A DNA stretch of 25,319 nucleotides from CAZWKX01 sp964614095 (GCA_964614095.1 CAZTJO010000028.1:1-25319), one strand, 5' to 3'; counted from the first letter of the stretch, positions 8,587 to 16,637 are shown. The notes: generated by a model from the letters alone, not told the origin. A program made the numbers and translations.

Positions 8587-8733
8587 TCAGGAGCCCTGAG
8601 CTTCCAGCTCTTTTTGATGAGCCTTCCAGCCGGGGCACCACTGGGTGTGCCAGCGCCATAGGCGCGCCAGCAGGCCCTTGGGTTTGGCCTCAGCTCTCTT
8701 GCGGAGACCGCAGTCGGCGCATCGGGATTTCAT
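8587..8733 (-). CDS. Small Cys-containing protein, 48 residues
   Basis: The peptide has a CxxC knuckle at residues 5-8 (RCADCGLRKRAEAKPK), then a Trp/His-rich stretch LLARLWRWHTQWCPGWKAHQKEL with a third Cys. I recall very similar short proteins (RCA.CGLR.. then WRWHT.WCPGWK) in diverse bacteria, so this is probably a genuine conserved miniprotein, perhaps zinc-binding through CxxC, His and Cys. The function is unknown. The longer frame upstream of the ATG at 8733 reads like non-coding sequence. No strong ribosome binding site is visible. It converges with the repeat lipoprotein gene, 22 bases away. Confidence 0.6.
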   Translation of the reverse strand: MKSRCADCGLRKRAEAKPKGLLARLWRWHTQWCPGWKAHQKELEAQGS

Positions 8734-8823
8734 AGCGGCGGAGCCTACTCGGGGCCGGGTTTGGCTTGTGCGACGGCCGTCATCGGGGCATAGTTGTTGG
8801 CCGGCATGATGTGGAGGTCGGGC

Positions 8824-9240
8824 GTGTACAGCACCAGGACTGCCGTTGTCGTCCTGCTGACGGTGGTGGCAATCGTTGCTACGGGCTGCGGCGGGAGCGA
8901 CACCGCCGCCGGTATCGTCGAGACCGTCTCGGCCGGTGACGCTTATGAGATCATCGAGTCGGCACCGGAAGGGCTGGTAATCCTCGACGTTCGCAGAGAA
9001 GAGGAGTACGACGAGGCGCACATCCCCGGGGCGGTCAACATCGACTCCTACAACTACGACTTCGAGAGCCGCCTCGACGGGCTCGACCGTTCGGCGCCCT
9101 ACGTGGTCTATTGCCGCACGGACAATCGGTCCGCAGACGTTCTGCTGCTGATGCAGGAACTTGGGTTTACGGAGGTCTACGAGATCGACGGCGGCATCGT
9201 TTCCTGGGCGGAAAGCGGATTGCCGCTCAGCTTCCCTTAG
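8824..9240 (+). CDS. Rhodanese-domain lipoprotein
   Basis: This 138-residue protein has a lipoprotein signal (VVVLLTVVAIVATGC, Cys22) and one rhodanese domain. The domain shows LVILDVRREEEYDEAHIPGAVNID, the active-site loop YCRTDNRSA (Cys97) and the closing LGFTEVYEIDGGIVSWAESGLP. It should handle sulfane sulfur, or sense thiols or redox state, on the outer face of the membrane. The usual loop is C-x-x-G-x-R; here the Gly position is Asp, so activity may be altered. The GTG at 8824 has a GGAGG site five bases upstream. An upstream TTG (8794) and ATGs (8806, 8809) are in frame but would spoil the compact signal peptide. Its last 14 bases overlap the end of the convergent malQ gene. Confidence 0.85.
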   Translation: MYSTRTAVVVLLTVVAIVATGCGGSDTAAGIVETVSAGDAYEIIESAPEGLVILDVRREEEYDEAHIPGAVNIDSYNYDFESRLDGLDRSAPYVVYCRTDNRSADVLLLMQELGFTEVYEIDGGIVSWAESGLPLSFP

Positions 9241-10741
9241 GAACGTCCGGTCTGCAACGTTCGAAGCGCCGGTTGAGTTCGATCACTTCTGCTTGGAGGC
9301 GGGTGCCGGCGGCCGCGGCGCTCATGCGCCATTCCCAATTGTTCTCCAGCGTGCCCGGCTCGTTCATGCGTGCCTCGGGGCCAAGGCCCAGCAAGTCCTG
9401 CATGGGGGCGATGGCGAGGTAGGCGGGTGATTTCCAGGTCGCCTCGAGAAGATCCTGGACGATGGTGCGCTTGCTGGTTCCCAGCATGCGGCGCACGCGG
9501 CGCCGGCTCCGCCACGAGAGCGATCGATACCAGCCCACGGTGGTGTCGTTGTCGTGGGTGCCGGTGTAGACCACGGTGTTCTCGGTGTGGGTGTCGAGTC
9601 CCTGCGGATTCTTGGGCTTCTTGACGAAGGCAGCCTGCAGCAGCTTCATGCCGGGCAGACCGGTGGCCACGAGCAGGTCCGCCACCAACGGATGTGGCTC
9701 GCCGAGGTTTTCGGCAATGATGGCTATGTCGCCGAGGGCGTCCCGCACCGCGTCGAAGAAAGATTTCCCGGGTCCGAGCACCCAGCGGCCGGTGAGGGCC
9801 GTTGCCGCTTCGGCGGGTATCTCCCAGTAGTTGGCGAAGGCGCGGAAGTGGTCGATGCGAATCACGTCAACCATCTCCACCAGCATCTGCAGCCGCTCTA
9901 TCCACCAGCCGAAGCCTTCGGCGGCGTGCGCCTTCCAGTTGTAGATGGGATGACCCCAGCGCTGGCCGGTCGACGAGAACATGTCCTTGGGAACTCCGCC
10001 GACGACGGTGGGACGTTGGGCCTTGTCGAGCTGGAACAGGTGGGGGTGGGACCAGACGGCTGAGCTGTCGAGGGCTATGTACAGGGGGGCGTCGCCGATG
10101 ATTTCCACACCGCGGGCGTTGGCGTAGCGGCGCAGCCGCAGCCACTGGCGGAAGAAGAGGAACTGGTGGAAAGCGTGACGCTCGATGTCGGCGGCCAGGT
10201 CGGCTTTTGCCTGGGCCAGGGCCTCAGGCCGGCGGAAGCGCAGCGGCTCCGGCCAGCGGGGCCAGGGCTGGCCGTCATTTGCCTCCGACAGCGCCGCGAA
10301 GAGGGTGTAGTCGTCCAGCCAGCGCGCGTGGACGGTGCGGAATGCGGCGAACTCGTCGAAAAGGCCGTTCGGGGCGGCGGCCTGGGATCTTTGAAAGGCA
10401 CGGTTCAGCAGAGTGCTCTTCCAGGCGATGGCTGCGTCAAAATCGACTCTGCCGCCGGGGAAGGTGGGGAGATCGGCGAGATCGGGCTCTTCGAGAAGGC
10501 GGCTCTCCAGCAGCCGCTCCGGGCTTACCAGCAGCGGATTACCGGCAAAGGCCGAGGGGCCGGCGTATGGCGAATTGCCCCTTCCGATGGGGCCGAGGGG
10601 CAGCACCTGCCAATACCGGCACCCGGTGCCGGCCAGCCAGTCGATCCAGCGTTCGGCCGCGGGACCGATGTCGCCGATGCCGTAGGGGCCGGGGAGGCTG
10701 GTGGGATGGAGGAGGATGCCGGAGGAGCGCTCTCTTTTCAT
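9227..10741 (-). CDS. malQ: 4-alpha-glucanotransferase (amylomaltase, GH77)
   Basis: The 504-residue protein transfers alpha-1,4-glucan segments between maltodextrins in cytoplasmic glycogen/maltose metabolism. Seen in order are SGILLHPTSLPGPYGIGDIG, SPYAGPSAFAGNPLL, the GDAPLYIALDSSAVWSH strand, GGVPKDMFSSTGQ, nucleophile Asp297 in IRIDHFRAF, acid/base Glu344 in IIAENLG, and the transition-state Asp in TGTHDNDT. These positions agree closely with the compact 500-residue amylomaltase type (bacterial Thermus-like form). The ATG at 10741 begins the conserved N-terminus; the upstream open frame is non-natural sequence. It diverges from the HIT gene and overlaps the rhodanese gene by 14 bases tail to tail. 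Confidence 0.95.
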   Translation of the reverse strand: MKRERSSGILLHPTSLPGPYGIGDIGPAAERWIDWLAGTGCRYWQVLPLGPIGRGNSPYAGPSAFAGNPLLVSPERLLESRLLEEPDLADLPTFPGGRVDFDAAIAWKSTLLNRAFQRSQAAAPNGLFDEFAAFRTVHARWLDDYTLFAALSEANDGQPWPRWPEPLRFRRPEALAQAKADLAADIERHAFHQFLFFRQWLRLRRYANARGVEIIGDAPLYIALDSSAVWSHPHLFQLDKAQRPTVVGGVPKDMFSSTGQRWGHPIYNWKAHAAEGFGWWIERLQMLVEMVDVIRIDHFRAFANYWEIPAEAATALTGRWVLGPGKSFFDAVRDALGDIAIIAENLGEPHPLVADLLVATGLPGMKLLQAAFVKKPKNPQGLDTHTENTVVYTGTHDNDTTVGWYRSLSWRSRRRVRRMLGTSKRTIVQDLLEATWKSPAYLAIAPMQDLLGLGPEARMNEPGTLENNWEWRMSAAAAGTRLQAEVIELNRRFERCRPDVPKGS

Positions 10742-10817
10742 GGGCGGCGATGGTACGCAAGTTTGGCGCCTCGTGAGGGACCGCGGTATCGCCGTTGCCG
10801 TGGTTAGGCTCGTCCCC

Positions 10818-11309
10818 GTGGAGATCCTGTGGGCCGGATGGCGCGGCGAATACGTGCGGTCGGTCGATGAGCGCAACCGGCAGGGATGCCTCTTCTGTTG
10901 TCTGCCCGGGGAGGCCGACGAGGAGGCTCTCATCCTGGAGCGCGGTGAGCTGGCCTACAGCGTTCTCAATCTCTTCCCGTACAGCAACGGCCACCTGATG
11001 GTGACCCAATACCGCCACGTCGCCGATCTGAGTGATTTGACCGCCGACGAGGCCGCTGACATCTGGCGCCTGTTGCGGCGCGGCAAGGACGCCTGCGTTG
11101 CAGCCATGTCGCCGGACGGCTTCAACATCGGCGCCAATCTGGCCCGGGTGGCCGGGGCGGGCATCCCCGATCACTTTCACCTGCATCTGGTGCCCCGGTG
11201 GAACGGCGACACCAACTTCATGACCACCATCAGCGCAACGAGAGTGGTGCCGGAGGATCTCGCCGACACCTTCGCCAATCTGCGGGCGGCGCTGGAAGCC
11301 CTCGACTGA
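10818..11309 (+). CDS. HIT-family hydrolase/phosphorylase, Ap4A phosphorylase type
   Basis: This 163-residue histidine-triad protein begins LWAGWRGEYVRS. It has a CLFCC zinc-type knuckle (about residues 23-27), the LNLFPYSNGHLMVTQYRH strand pair, DGFNIGANLARVAGAGI and the catalytic triad segment HFHLHLVPRW followed by NGDTNFM. The LWA.WR.EY start and the RW.GDTNFM ending are characteristic of actinobacterial diadenosine-tetraphosphate phosphorylases such as mycobacterial Rv2613c. The expected role is cleavage of Ap4A or related nucleotides in the cytoplasm. The GTG at 10818 fits the family N-terminus. Its stop codon lies inside a bidirectional hairpin shared with the convergent gene. Confidence 0.88.
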   Translation: MEILWAGWRGEYVRSVDERNRQGCLFCCLPGEADEEALILERGELAYSVLNLFPYSNGHLMVTQYRHVADLSDLTADEAADIWRLLRRGKDACVAAMSPDGFNIGANLARVAGAGIPDHFHLHLVPRWNGDTNFMTTISATRVVPEDLADTFANLRAALEALD

Positions 11310-11325
11310 GCTGCTCAGTCGAGGG
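11299..11325. terminator. Bidirectional hairpin spanning two convergent stop codons
   Basis: The arms 11299-11310 and 11314-11325 are perfect 12-bp complements around a CTG loop. The left arm contains the HIT gene's TGA and the right arm the DUF4097 gene's TGA. Both genes end in the same codons (Leu-Asp-stop), so the palindrome reads alike on both strands. Confidence 0.75.
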
Positions 11326-12064
11326 AGCGGATGTCGATATCCCCGTTCGATGTGGTGGCCGTGATGGAGCGTTCTGCATCTGGATCGGTGTCGACTCCGT
11401 ACTCGATGCGGCCGTTGGAGGTCTCCGCCTCGATCCTGTAGGTGTCGTCGGGCACCACGATCTCGATGTCGCCGTTGGAGGTGTCGGCGACGATTCGCTC
11501 CGGCGCGCTCACAAAGGAGAGTCCAATGTCGCCGTTGGAGCTGTCGGCCAGCAGCACGGAAGCCGTCAGCGAGCGTCCCGTGATGTCGCCGTTGCTGCAA
11601 ATCAGTGAGACTCCTCCGCCCACGCCGTCGACGTCGATATTGCCATTGCTCAACTCCACCGTTACTTCCGTGCCGGCCGGCACCGTGATCCGGAAATCGA
11701 CACGGCAGTGGCTGAACAGTGCGGCAAAGGCGCCCGGGCATCCGTCTTCCAGGGTCAGCGTGGTGCCGTCCACCACTGCCGTGCCCTCGGGGTTGCGGAA
11801 GCTGTAGCGCTCGGTGCGCTCGACGGTGAGCGCGCCGTCTTCGGTGGCGACGATGACGATGTCGCCGTTGCTGCTGTCGACCACCAGGTGGCTGATCGCC
11901 TCCGGGTAGGTCTCGGTCGAGGTGCGGGTCCGCTCGAAGGCCTTGTTGAGGAGCGTGGCGAGCCCGGCGAGGATGAGGATGCCGCCGGCGATGAAGACGA
12001 GAAGGCGGCGCCACCTCTTCCGCGGGGCTTGGGGGGGCGGCGGCTGCGGGGTCTCATCCTGCAT
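11315..12064 (-). CDS. DUF4097-type membrane-anchored repeat protein
   Basis: The 249-residue protein has a Pro-rich cytoplasmic N-terminus, a basic RKRWRR stretch, one transmembrane helix (about 20-40) and an extracytoplasmic domain built from seven SNG(D/N/R)I repeats (SSNGDIVIV, LSNGNIDVD, CSNGDITGR, SSNGDIGLS, TSNGDIEIV, TSNGRIEYG, TSNGDIDIR). This pattern is typical of the DUF4097/putative adhesin family, predicted to form a beta-solenoid and often linked to envelope stress regulators. The function here is unknown. Two Cys (in DGCPGAF and FSHCRVDF) could form a disulfide. The ATG at 12064 has an AGGAG site. A TGTCA/TGACA inverted repeat (12081-12097) just upstream may be regulatory. Confidence 0.82.
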   Translation of the reverse strand: MQDETPQPPPPQAPRKRWRRLLVFIAGGILILAGLATLLNKAFERTRTSTETYPEAISHLVVDSSNGDIVIVATEDGALTVERTERYSFRNPEGTAVVDGTTLTLEDGCPGAFAALFSHCRVDFRITVPAGTEVTVELSNGNIDVDGVGGGVSLICSNGDITGRSLTASVLLADSSNGDIGLSFVSAPERIVADTSNGDIEIVVPDDTYRIEAETSNGRIEYGVDTDPDAERSITATTSNGDIDIRSLD

Positions 12065-12162
12065 GGGCGGCTCCTGGGATTGTCAGGCGTTATGACAGCA
12101 CGGGCGGTGCCGGTGCCGCAACAGGGGCCGTCTGCCGGGCCCGGCTCTGCGGTCTCTCGATG

Positions 12163-12804
12163 TCACTTGTACTTGAAGGGGTTCACCGGCTCCAGGATCT
12201 CCACCTCCACCGGCGCCGCCGCCTCCTGGAAACGGGCGCCGTCGGAAGAACGTCCCACCACAAAGCCGTAGTGCATGGGCACCGCCACCTGGGGCCGGAT
12301 ACTGCGGGCCAGGCCCGCAGCCTGGCCGACGTCCATGGTGTAGGTGCCGCCGATGGGCAGCAGGGCGGCGCTGCAGCGGATGCCATCGAGTTCGGGCACG
12401 TGGTCGGTGTCGCCGGCGTGGTAGCAGTCGAACCCGCCGAGGCCGAGCACGTAGCCGACCCAGCGGTTCCGCTGTGGGTGGTAGTCGAGCCGCTCCTCGA
12501 CGATGTTGTAGGCGGGAACCGCCTCGGCGCGGATGCCGGCGACCGTGACCACATCGCCGGGGGCCACTGCGATCACGTTGCCGGAGATCTCGGCGGCGAC
12601 ATCGTGCGGGGCCACCACCATCGTCTCCGCCGTCTTCACCCGGGCGATATCGTCGGGGGAGTAGTGGTCGTAGTGGGCGTGGGTGATGAAGATCACGTCG
12701 GCGGGCGCGTCGCCGGATACACCCCAAGGGTCGATGTAGACGGTGATGCCATCGTGCTGCCACCGGTAGGCGGACTGCTGGAACCAGGTGAGGTGCTCGA
12801 GCAC
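12163..12804 (-). CDS. Metallo-beta-lactamase-fold hydrolase
   Basis: This is a 213-residue soluble protein. The metal-binding signature is THAHYDHYSPDD (His42, His44, Asp46, His47), with later ligands in CYHAGDTDHVPEL and VPMHYG. This is the layout of the short UPF0173/Lactamase_B_3-type hydrolases (YtkL-, UlaG-related), which bind two metals and cleave phosphoesters or lactones; the substrate cannot be told. The start is a GTG at 12804 with a GGGGG site upstream. It diverges from the universal stress gene with only 72 bases between starts, so both promoters overlap in a small region. No signal peptide is visible. Confidence 0.85.
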   Translation of the reverse strand: MLEHLTWFQQSAYRWQHDGITVYIDPWGVSGDAPADVIFITHAHYDHYSPDDIARVKTAETMVVAPHDVAAEISGNVIAVAPGDVVTVAGIRAEAVPAYNIVEERLDYHPQRNRWVGYVLGLGGFDCYHAGDTDHVPELDGIRCSAALLPIGGTYTMDVGQAAGLARSIRPQVAVPMHYGFVVGRSSDGARFQEAAAPVEVEILEPVNPFKYK

Positions 12805-12876
12805 AAGACCCCCTTTGTCGCCTGATTTTACGGTAGCCCTGCGCGCCGGCCCGCGATGCGCTATACCGAGGTAACA

Positions 12877-13623
12877 GTGAGGATCGTCTGCGCGTTTGAC
12901 GGCACTGAGGTCTCCCGGCTGGCGCTGGTGCGAGCCGACGAGCTGGCGCGGCTGCGGGGCGCCTCGCTCACCCTGCTCGCCGTGGGCGGCAACGCCGGGG
13001 CTCTGGTCGATGAAGCCGCAGGGCGGGTGGGCGTTGCGGCCGCCAAACGCGCCGAGCCCGGATTCACCATTGATCAGCTCATCGCCACTTCGGCGGAGTA
13101 CGACCTGCTGGTCATGGGCAGCGCCGATGCCGCCGAACGTACCCGCTGGCTGCTGGGCTCAACCACCGATCAGGTCAGCAAACATGTGCAGTCGGATCTG
13201 CTGGTGGTCGACGCCCGGCACCCTCAGACTGGGCCCTATCGCCGCATTCTCGTCGGCGTCGACGGCGGAGCTTCCTCGATGCACGCCGTGGCCACGGCCG
13301 CCGGCTGGGCCCGGGTGTTCTCCGCGCTGCTGACCGCGGCGCACGTAGTTGCGGGCACACCCGCTGCCGCCACCGAGACGAAGGACATCATCGAGCGGGC
13401 GCGAGCCACTGCCGCCGAGGCCGGCGTCAACGCCGACGTGATGTCGGTGCCGGGTTTATACCCGGCGTCGGTGCTGATGGAGATCGCCGAAGAGGCCGAC
13501 GACGATCTGATTGTGGTGGGAAGCCGCGGATCTGGGGCCGCTCACGGCGCCCGATCCGTTCCGGCGCAGCTGCTCCACCGGCTATCCCGCGATCTGCTGA
13601 TCGTCCACACTCCCGGCGATTAG
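12877..13623 (+). CDS. Universal stress protein with two UspA domains
   Basis: The 248-residue cytoplasmic protein has two tandem UspA domains. The first opens RIVCAFDGTEVS and closes LVMGSADAAERTRWLLGSTTDQVSKHVQSDLLVV; the second opens RRILVGVDGGASS and closes LIVVGSRGSGAAHG...LLHRLSRDLLIVHTP. Such tandem proteins bind ATP and are induced by stress or hypoxia in actinobacteria. The ATP loop in domain 2 (G-x2-G-then-G/S) is recognisable but slightly irregular. The GTG at 12877 has a GAGG site six bases upstream and starts directly at the first strand. An in-frame ATG at 12856 would add seven residues. It converges with pgi, seven bases apart. Confidence 0.88.
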   Translation: MRIVCAFDGTEVSRLALVRADELARLRGASLTLLAVGGNAGALVDEAAGRVGVAAAKRAEPGFTIDQLIATSAEYDLLVMGSADAAERTRWLLGSTTDQVSKHVQSDLLVVDARHPQTGPYRRILVGVDGGASSMHAVATAAGWARVFSALLTAAHVVAGTPAAATETKDIIERARATAAEAGVNADVMSVPGLYPASVLMEIAEEADDDLIVVGSRGSGAAHGARSVPAQLLHRLSRDLLIVHTPGD

Positions 13624-13630
13624 CGGTGTT

Positions 13631-15259
13631 CTAGAGACCCCATTCGACGGCGGCCAGGCCGCGGTCGGCGTCGGCGCCGAGGTTGATACGAGACACCCTG
13701 CGGCCGGCGTCGGCCAGCGCCTGGAAGTCACCGTCGGCTTGTCCGCGGATCAGCCGGCCGAAGCCGTGGGCGGTGCCGGGGATCTCCAGATCGAAGCCGG
13801 GCTCGTCGACGAACTGGAGGAACAAGCCGGTATTGGGGCCGCCCTTGTGGAGCTGGCCGGTGGAATGCAGGTAGCGGGGCCCGAAGCCGAGTGTTGTGGC
13901 CATGCTCAGGCGGCGGCCCAGGATGTGACGGATACGCTGCAGCCGTTCGGTGGCCGCCCCGGTGGGTTCGATGAACGCCTGGAGGGCGAGGTAGCCGCCG
14001 GGTTGGTCGGTCGACTCGGCCAGCTCGGCGAGCAGCCGGCCGGCATCTGCCGCCGGCGTCTCGGTGATGGCAGCGGTCTGCATCTCGCCGGCCATCGCCC
14101 GGCGGGCCAGCTCCTTGGCCTGCTGAACGTCGGGCTGGTCGAAGGGATGGATCCCGAGCACACTGCCGGCCAGGGCCACCGCGATCTCAAACCGGAGCAT
14201 CTCGGCGCCGATGCCGTGGAGATCGTCCACCACGATGCGCGCCACCGGGTGTGCGGAGGCGCCGAGCCTGTCGACGGCGCCGGCTTGGGCGGGATCGTTG
14301 TCCCCGCGCCGAGCGATGTAGACGAAGAAGCGGTCGTTGCCGTAGCCGTCGGGTTCGGCGACGGGCTCGCCGGCGATGGGTACGATGCCGGTGCCGTTCT
14401 TGCCGGTGCTCTCGGCGACAAGCTGCTCGATCCAGCCGGGGAAGGCGGCGAAGCTGGACGACACCAGGAACGTTGCCTTGTCACAGCCGGCTCGCGCCAA
14501 CTCACCCAGGGCGGCGCCGAGGCTGAAGGCGGGGTCGGGGTCGGCGGCCGTGGCGGCGGCGGCGTCGAGCAGCCGGCGCGTGTCGATGCCGAGGAGCGCG
14601 GCCGGCACCAGCCCAAAGTGGGTGAGCGCCGAGTAGCGGCCCCCCACGTCGGGGATGGTGGTGAAGACCCGGCGAAAGCCGTGTTCGCCGGCCAGGTCGA
14701 TCAGAGGGCTGCCCGGGTCGGTGATGGCGGCGAAGTGGCGTCTCGGGGTGGAAGACACCTCTTTCACCTGGGCCCAGAAGTACCGGAAGAAGGACAGCGG
14801 CTCGATGGTGCTGCCCGACTTGCTGGAGAGAAGGAACAGCGTGGCGGTGGGGTCGATGACCTTTTCGATCGAGCGAACCGCTCCGGGATGGGTGCTGTCG
14901 AGCACCAGAAGCTCGGGGCAGCCGTGAGCGCTGCCGAAGGCGCGGGCAAACACCTCGGGGGCCAGGCTGGAGCCGCCCATGCCGAGCAGCACGACGTGGG
15001 CGAAGCCGTCGGTGTGCACTTCGGCGGCGAAGGCTTCGATGTCGCCGAGGGCCGGGGGCATGGTCTTGTGCAAGGTGAGCCAGCCGAGGCGGTCGGTCAG
15101 CTCCGGCTGGGGCTCGGCGCTCCAGATGGTGTAGTCCTTGGCCCACAACCGCCGCCGGACATCCTCACGCTGCCATACGTCGAGGCGCTGGGTGACCGCA
15201 TTGCTGTGGTCGCCCAGGGCCAGGGTTTGGGTGCCGGGCGAGGCAGAGCCTTCGGTCAT
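13631..15259 (-). CDS. pgi: Glucose-6-phosphate isomerase
   Basis: The 542-residue enzyme interconverts glucose 6-phosphate and fructose 6-phosphate. The SIS-fold phosphosugar sites are visible as VVLLGMGGSSLAPEVF and LFLLSSKSGSTIEPLSFFRYF. Later come FRRVFTTIPDVGGRYSALTHFG and a C-terminal HSTGQLHKGGPNTGLFLQF, with the conserved lysine and histidine regions. The sequence looks like the divergent type found fused to transaldolase in some bacteria, here as a stand-alone protein. The ATG at 15259 follows an AAGGAG site. The frame extends to 15376, but that stretch is not protein-like. It diverges from the DUF937 gene. Confidence 0.93.
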   Translation of the reverse strand: MTEGSASPGTQTLALGDHSNAVTQRLDVWQREDVRRRLWAKDYTIWSAEPQPELTDRLGWLTLHKTMPPALGDIEAFAAEVHTDGFAHVVLLGMGGSSLAPEVFARAFGSAHGCPELLVLDSTHPGAVRSIEKVIDPTATLFLLSSKSGSTIEPLSFFRYFWAQVKEVSSTPRRHFAAITDPGSPLIDLAGEHGFRRVFTTIPDVGGRYSALTHFGLVPAALLGIDTRRLLDAAAATAADPDPAFSLGAALGELARAGCDKATFLVSSSFAAFPGWIEQLVAESTGKNGTGIVPIAGEPVAEPDGYGNDRFFVYIARRGDNDPAQAGAVDRLGASAHPVARIVVDDLHGIGAEMLRFEIAVALAGSVLGIHPFDQPDVQQAKELARRAMAGEMQTAAITETPAADAGRLLAELAESTDQPGGYLALQAFIEPTGAATERLQRIRHILGRRLSMATTLGFGPRYLHSTGQLHKGGPNTGLFLQFVDEPGFDLEIPGTAHGFGRLIRGQADGDFQALADAGRRVSRINLGADADRGLAAVEWGL

Positions 15260-15528
15260 GCTTCTTGCGCTCCTTACGTCTGTGTGCTCGGCGCCGGGCG
15301 CCTCGCCGGGTGCGCTACTCCGGTGAGAGGAGCAGCAGAGATTCAATGATCCCGGAATTATCGACGCGGCACACAATCACTGCAGGGTCGGGCCGGACAC
15401 TATGGTCCTGCGGCTGCGCTCAGGAGAGGGATCTCGGAAACGGCGGGTTTGGGACGCAGAAGGCGGTGCTGCCGAGAACGGCTGCCGTTCTGCCGGTTGC
15501 GCAGTTGGCCCGGGCACGACAGACTCTG

Positions 15529-16158
15529 TTGCAGGAGACAACAAGGAGAAAGGGGATCGTCATCGACCTGATCCAACTCGTCACGTCGAATCTTGGTTCC
15601 GGTGGCATCGGCGCCATCGCGGGCCAGCTCGGCATCGGCGAAGAAAAAACCTCGGGAGCGGTGAACACTGCGCTTAGCGTGCTCACCGGCGCCCTGGCCA
15701 AGAACACAGCCAAGCCGAAGGGGGCGACCGCCCTCGATCAGGCGCTGGAGAAGGACCACGACGGCAGCATTCTCAGCAAAGTCGGCGATTTCCTTGGAAA
15801 TGTGTCGGCAGGGCCCGGTGCCGGGATCCTGGGCCACGTTCTCGGTGGGAAACAGTCGGCGGTGGAGGCGGCCATCGGTCAGGAGACGGGACTCCCCAAA
15901 GACAAGGTGAGCGATCTGCTGGTCACGGTGGCCCCGCTGCTTCTGGGCGCCCTGGGCAAACAGAAGCAGGAGCAGGGCCTCGATGCCGGCGGCATCGCCA
16001 GCCTGCTTACCGGCCAGAGCCAGCAGATCCAGCAGCAGGCGTCGGGAGGCCTGGGCGGGATCATGTCCCTGGTTGGGGCGGCAGGCTCCTCGGGCCTGCT
16101 CGGCAAGCTTCTCGATTTCATCAAGGGGCTGTTCGGGGGCAAGAAAGAAAAGAGTTAG
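15529..16158 (+). CDS. DUF937 family protein; start codon uncertain
   Basis: The protein core begins IDLIQLVTSNLGSGGIGAIAGQLGIGEEKTSGAV, the usual beginning of DUF937 proteins. It is rich in Gly/Leu/Gln, contains a LDQALEKDHDGSI block and ends in a Lys-rich FGGKKEKS tail. The function is unknown; some relatives resemble YidB. Family members start just before DLIQ, but no ATG, GTG or TTG exists there. The in-frame codons are ATC (15556), GTC (15559) and ATC (15562), directly behind AAGGAG (15543-15548) and GGGG (15552-15555) sites. I list the nearest standard codon, TTG 15529, as the formal start (209 residues), but a non-canonical ATC start, giving about 198 residues, is equally plausible. 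Confidence 0.8.
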   Translation: MQETTRRKGIVIDLIQLVTSNLGSGGIGAIAGQLGIGEEKTSGAVNTALSVLTGALAKNTAKPKGATALDQALEKDHDGSILSKVGDFLGNVSAGPGAGILGHVLGGKQSAVEAAIGQETGLPKDKVSDLLVTVAPLLLGALGKQKQEQGLDAGGIASLLTGQSQQIQQQASGGLGGIMSLVGAAGSSGLLGKLLDFIKGLFGGKKEKS

Positions 16159-16175
16159 CCGATTGAGGCGAAGAA

Positions 16176-16202
16176 ACCGGCCCGGCGTCATACCGGGCCG
16201 GT
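16176..16202. terminator. Hairpin between convergent DUF937 and HIT genes
   Basis: A perfect 10-bp GC-rich stem (16176-16185 with 16193-16202) with a seven-base loop lies 18 bases after the DUF937 stop and 16 bases before the HIT stop, well placed to terminate both. Confidence 0.7.
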
Positions 16203-16217
16203 CTTGCGTGCCGGGCG

Positions 16218-16637
16218 CTAGACGCTTTCGAGGGCGCGTTTGATGGCGACCGCGGTGCGTTTTCGGTGCACCTCGTCGTCGTAGTCGTGGCGGGGCCAGA
16301 AGAAGCCGCGCAGGCCGTCGTGCCGGCGCCGGGGCACTATGTGGATGTGCAGGTGGGGCACGCTTTGGCTGACCTTGTTGTTTATGGCCACAAAGGTGCC
16401 GTCGGCGTCGACGGCGGTGCGCACCGCAACGCTGAGCCGGCGGGCGGTGCCCAGCAGCGGTCCCAGGAGACCGTCGGGCAGGTCTTCGAGCGTCTCCACA
16501 TGTCGGCGGGGCATCAGCAGCGTGTGGCCGGGAAACAGGGGCCGAACGTCGAGAAGGGCGACCGTGTGTTCTTCGTCGAGCACGACGTCGGCGTCGTGAC
16601 GGCCGGCGATTATCTCGCAGAATCTGCAGGATTCCAT
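16218..16637 (-). CDS. HIT-family protein
   Basis: This 139-residue histidine-triad hydrolase starts CRFCEIIAGRHDADVVLDEEHTVALLDVRPLFPGHTLLMPRRH. It has a FVAINNKVSQSVPHLHIHIVPRR segment containing the HxHxH triad; the second His of the final motif is the catalytic nucleophile in this family. The short CxxC at the N-terminus probably binds zinc. It is of the general HIT/HinT-like type acting on nucleoside phosphoramidates or dinucleotides, and distinct from the Ap4A-type paralogue at 10818. No clear ribosome binding site precedes the ATG at 16637. It diverges from the first RTX gene, with 89 bases between starts. Confidence 0.88.
   Translation of the reverse strand: MESCRFCEIIAGRHDADVVLDEEHTVALLDVRPLFPGHTLLMPRRHVETLEDLPDGLLGPLLGTARRLSVAVRTAVDADGTFVAINNKVSQSVPHLHIHIVPRRRHDGLRGFFWPRHDYDDEVHRKRTAVAIKRALESV

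Noticed and set aside
13739..15349. 536-residue plus-strand open frame opposite pgi
   Set aside because: It is the antisense of a clear phosphoglucose isomerase. High GC keeps the opposite frame open, and the residues are Gly/Ala/Arg-rich without domains.
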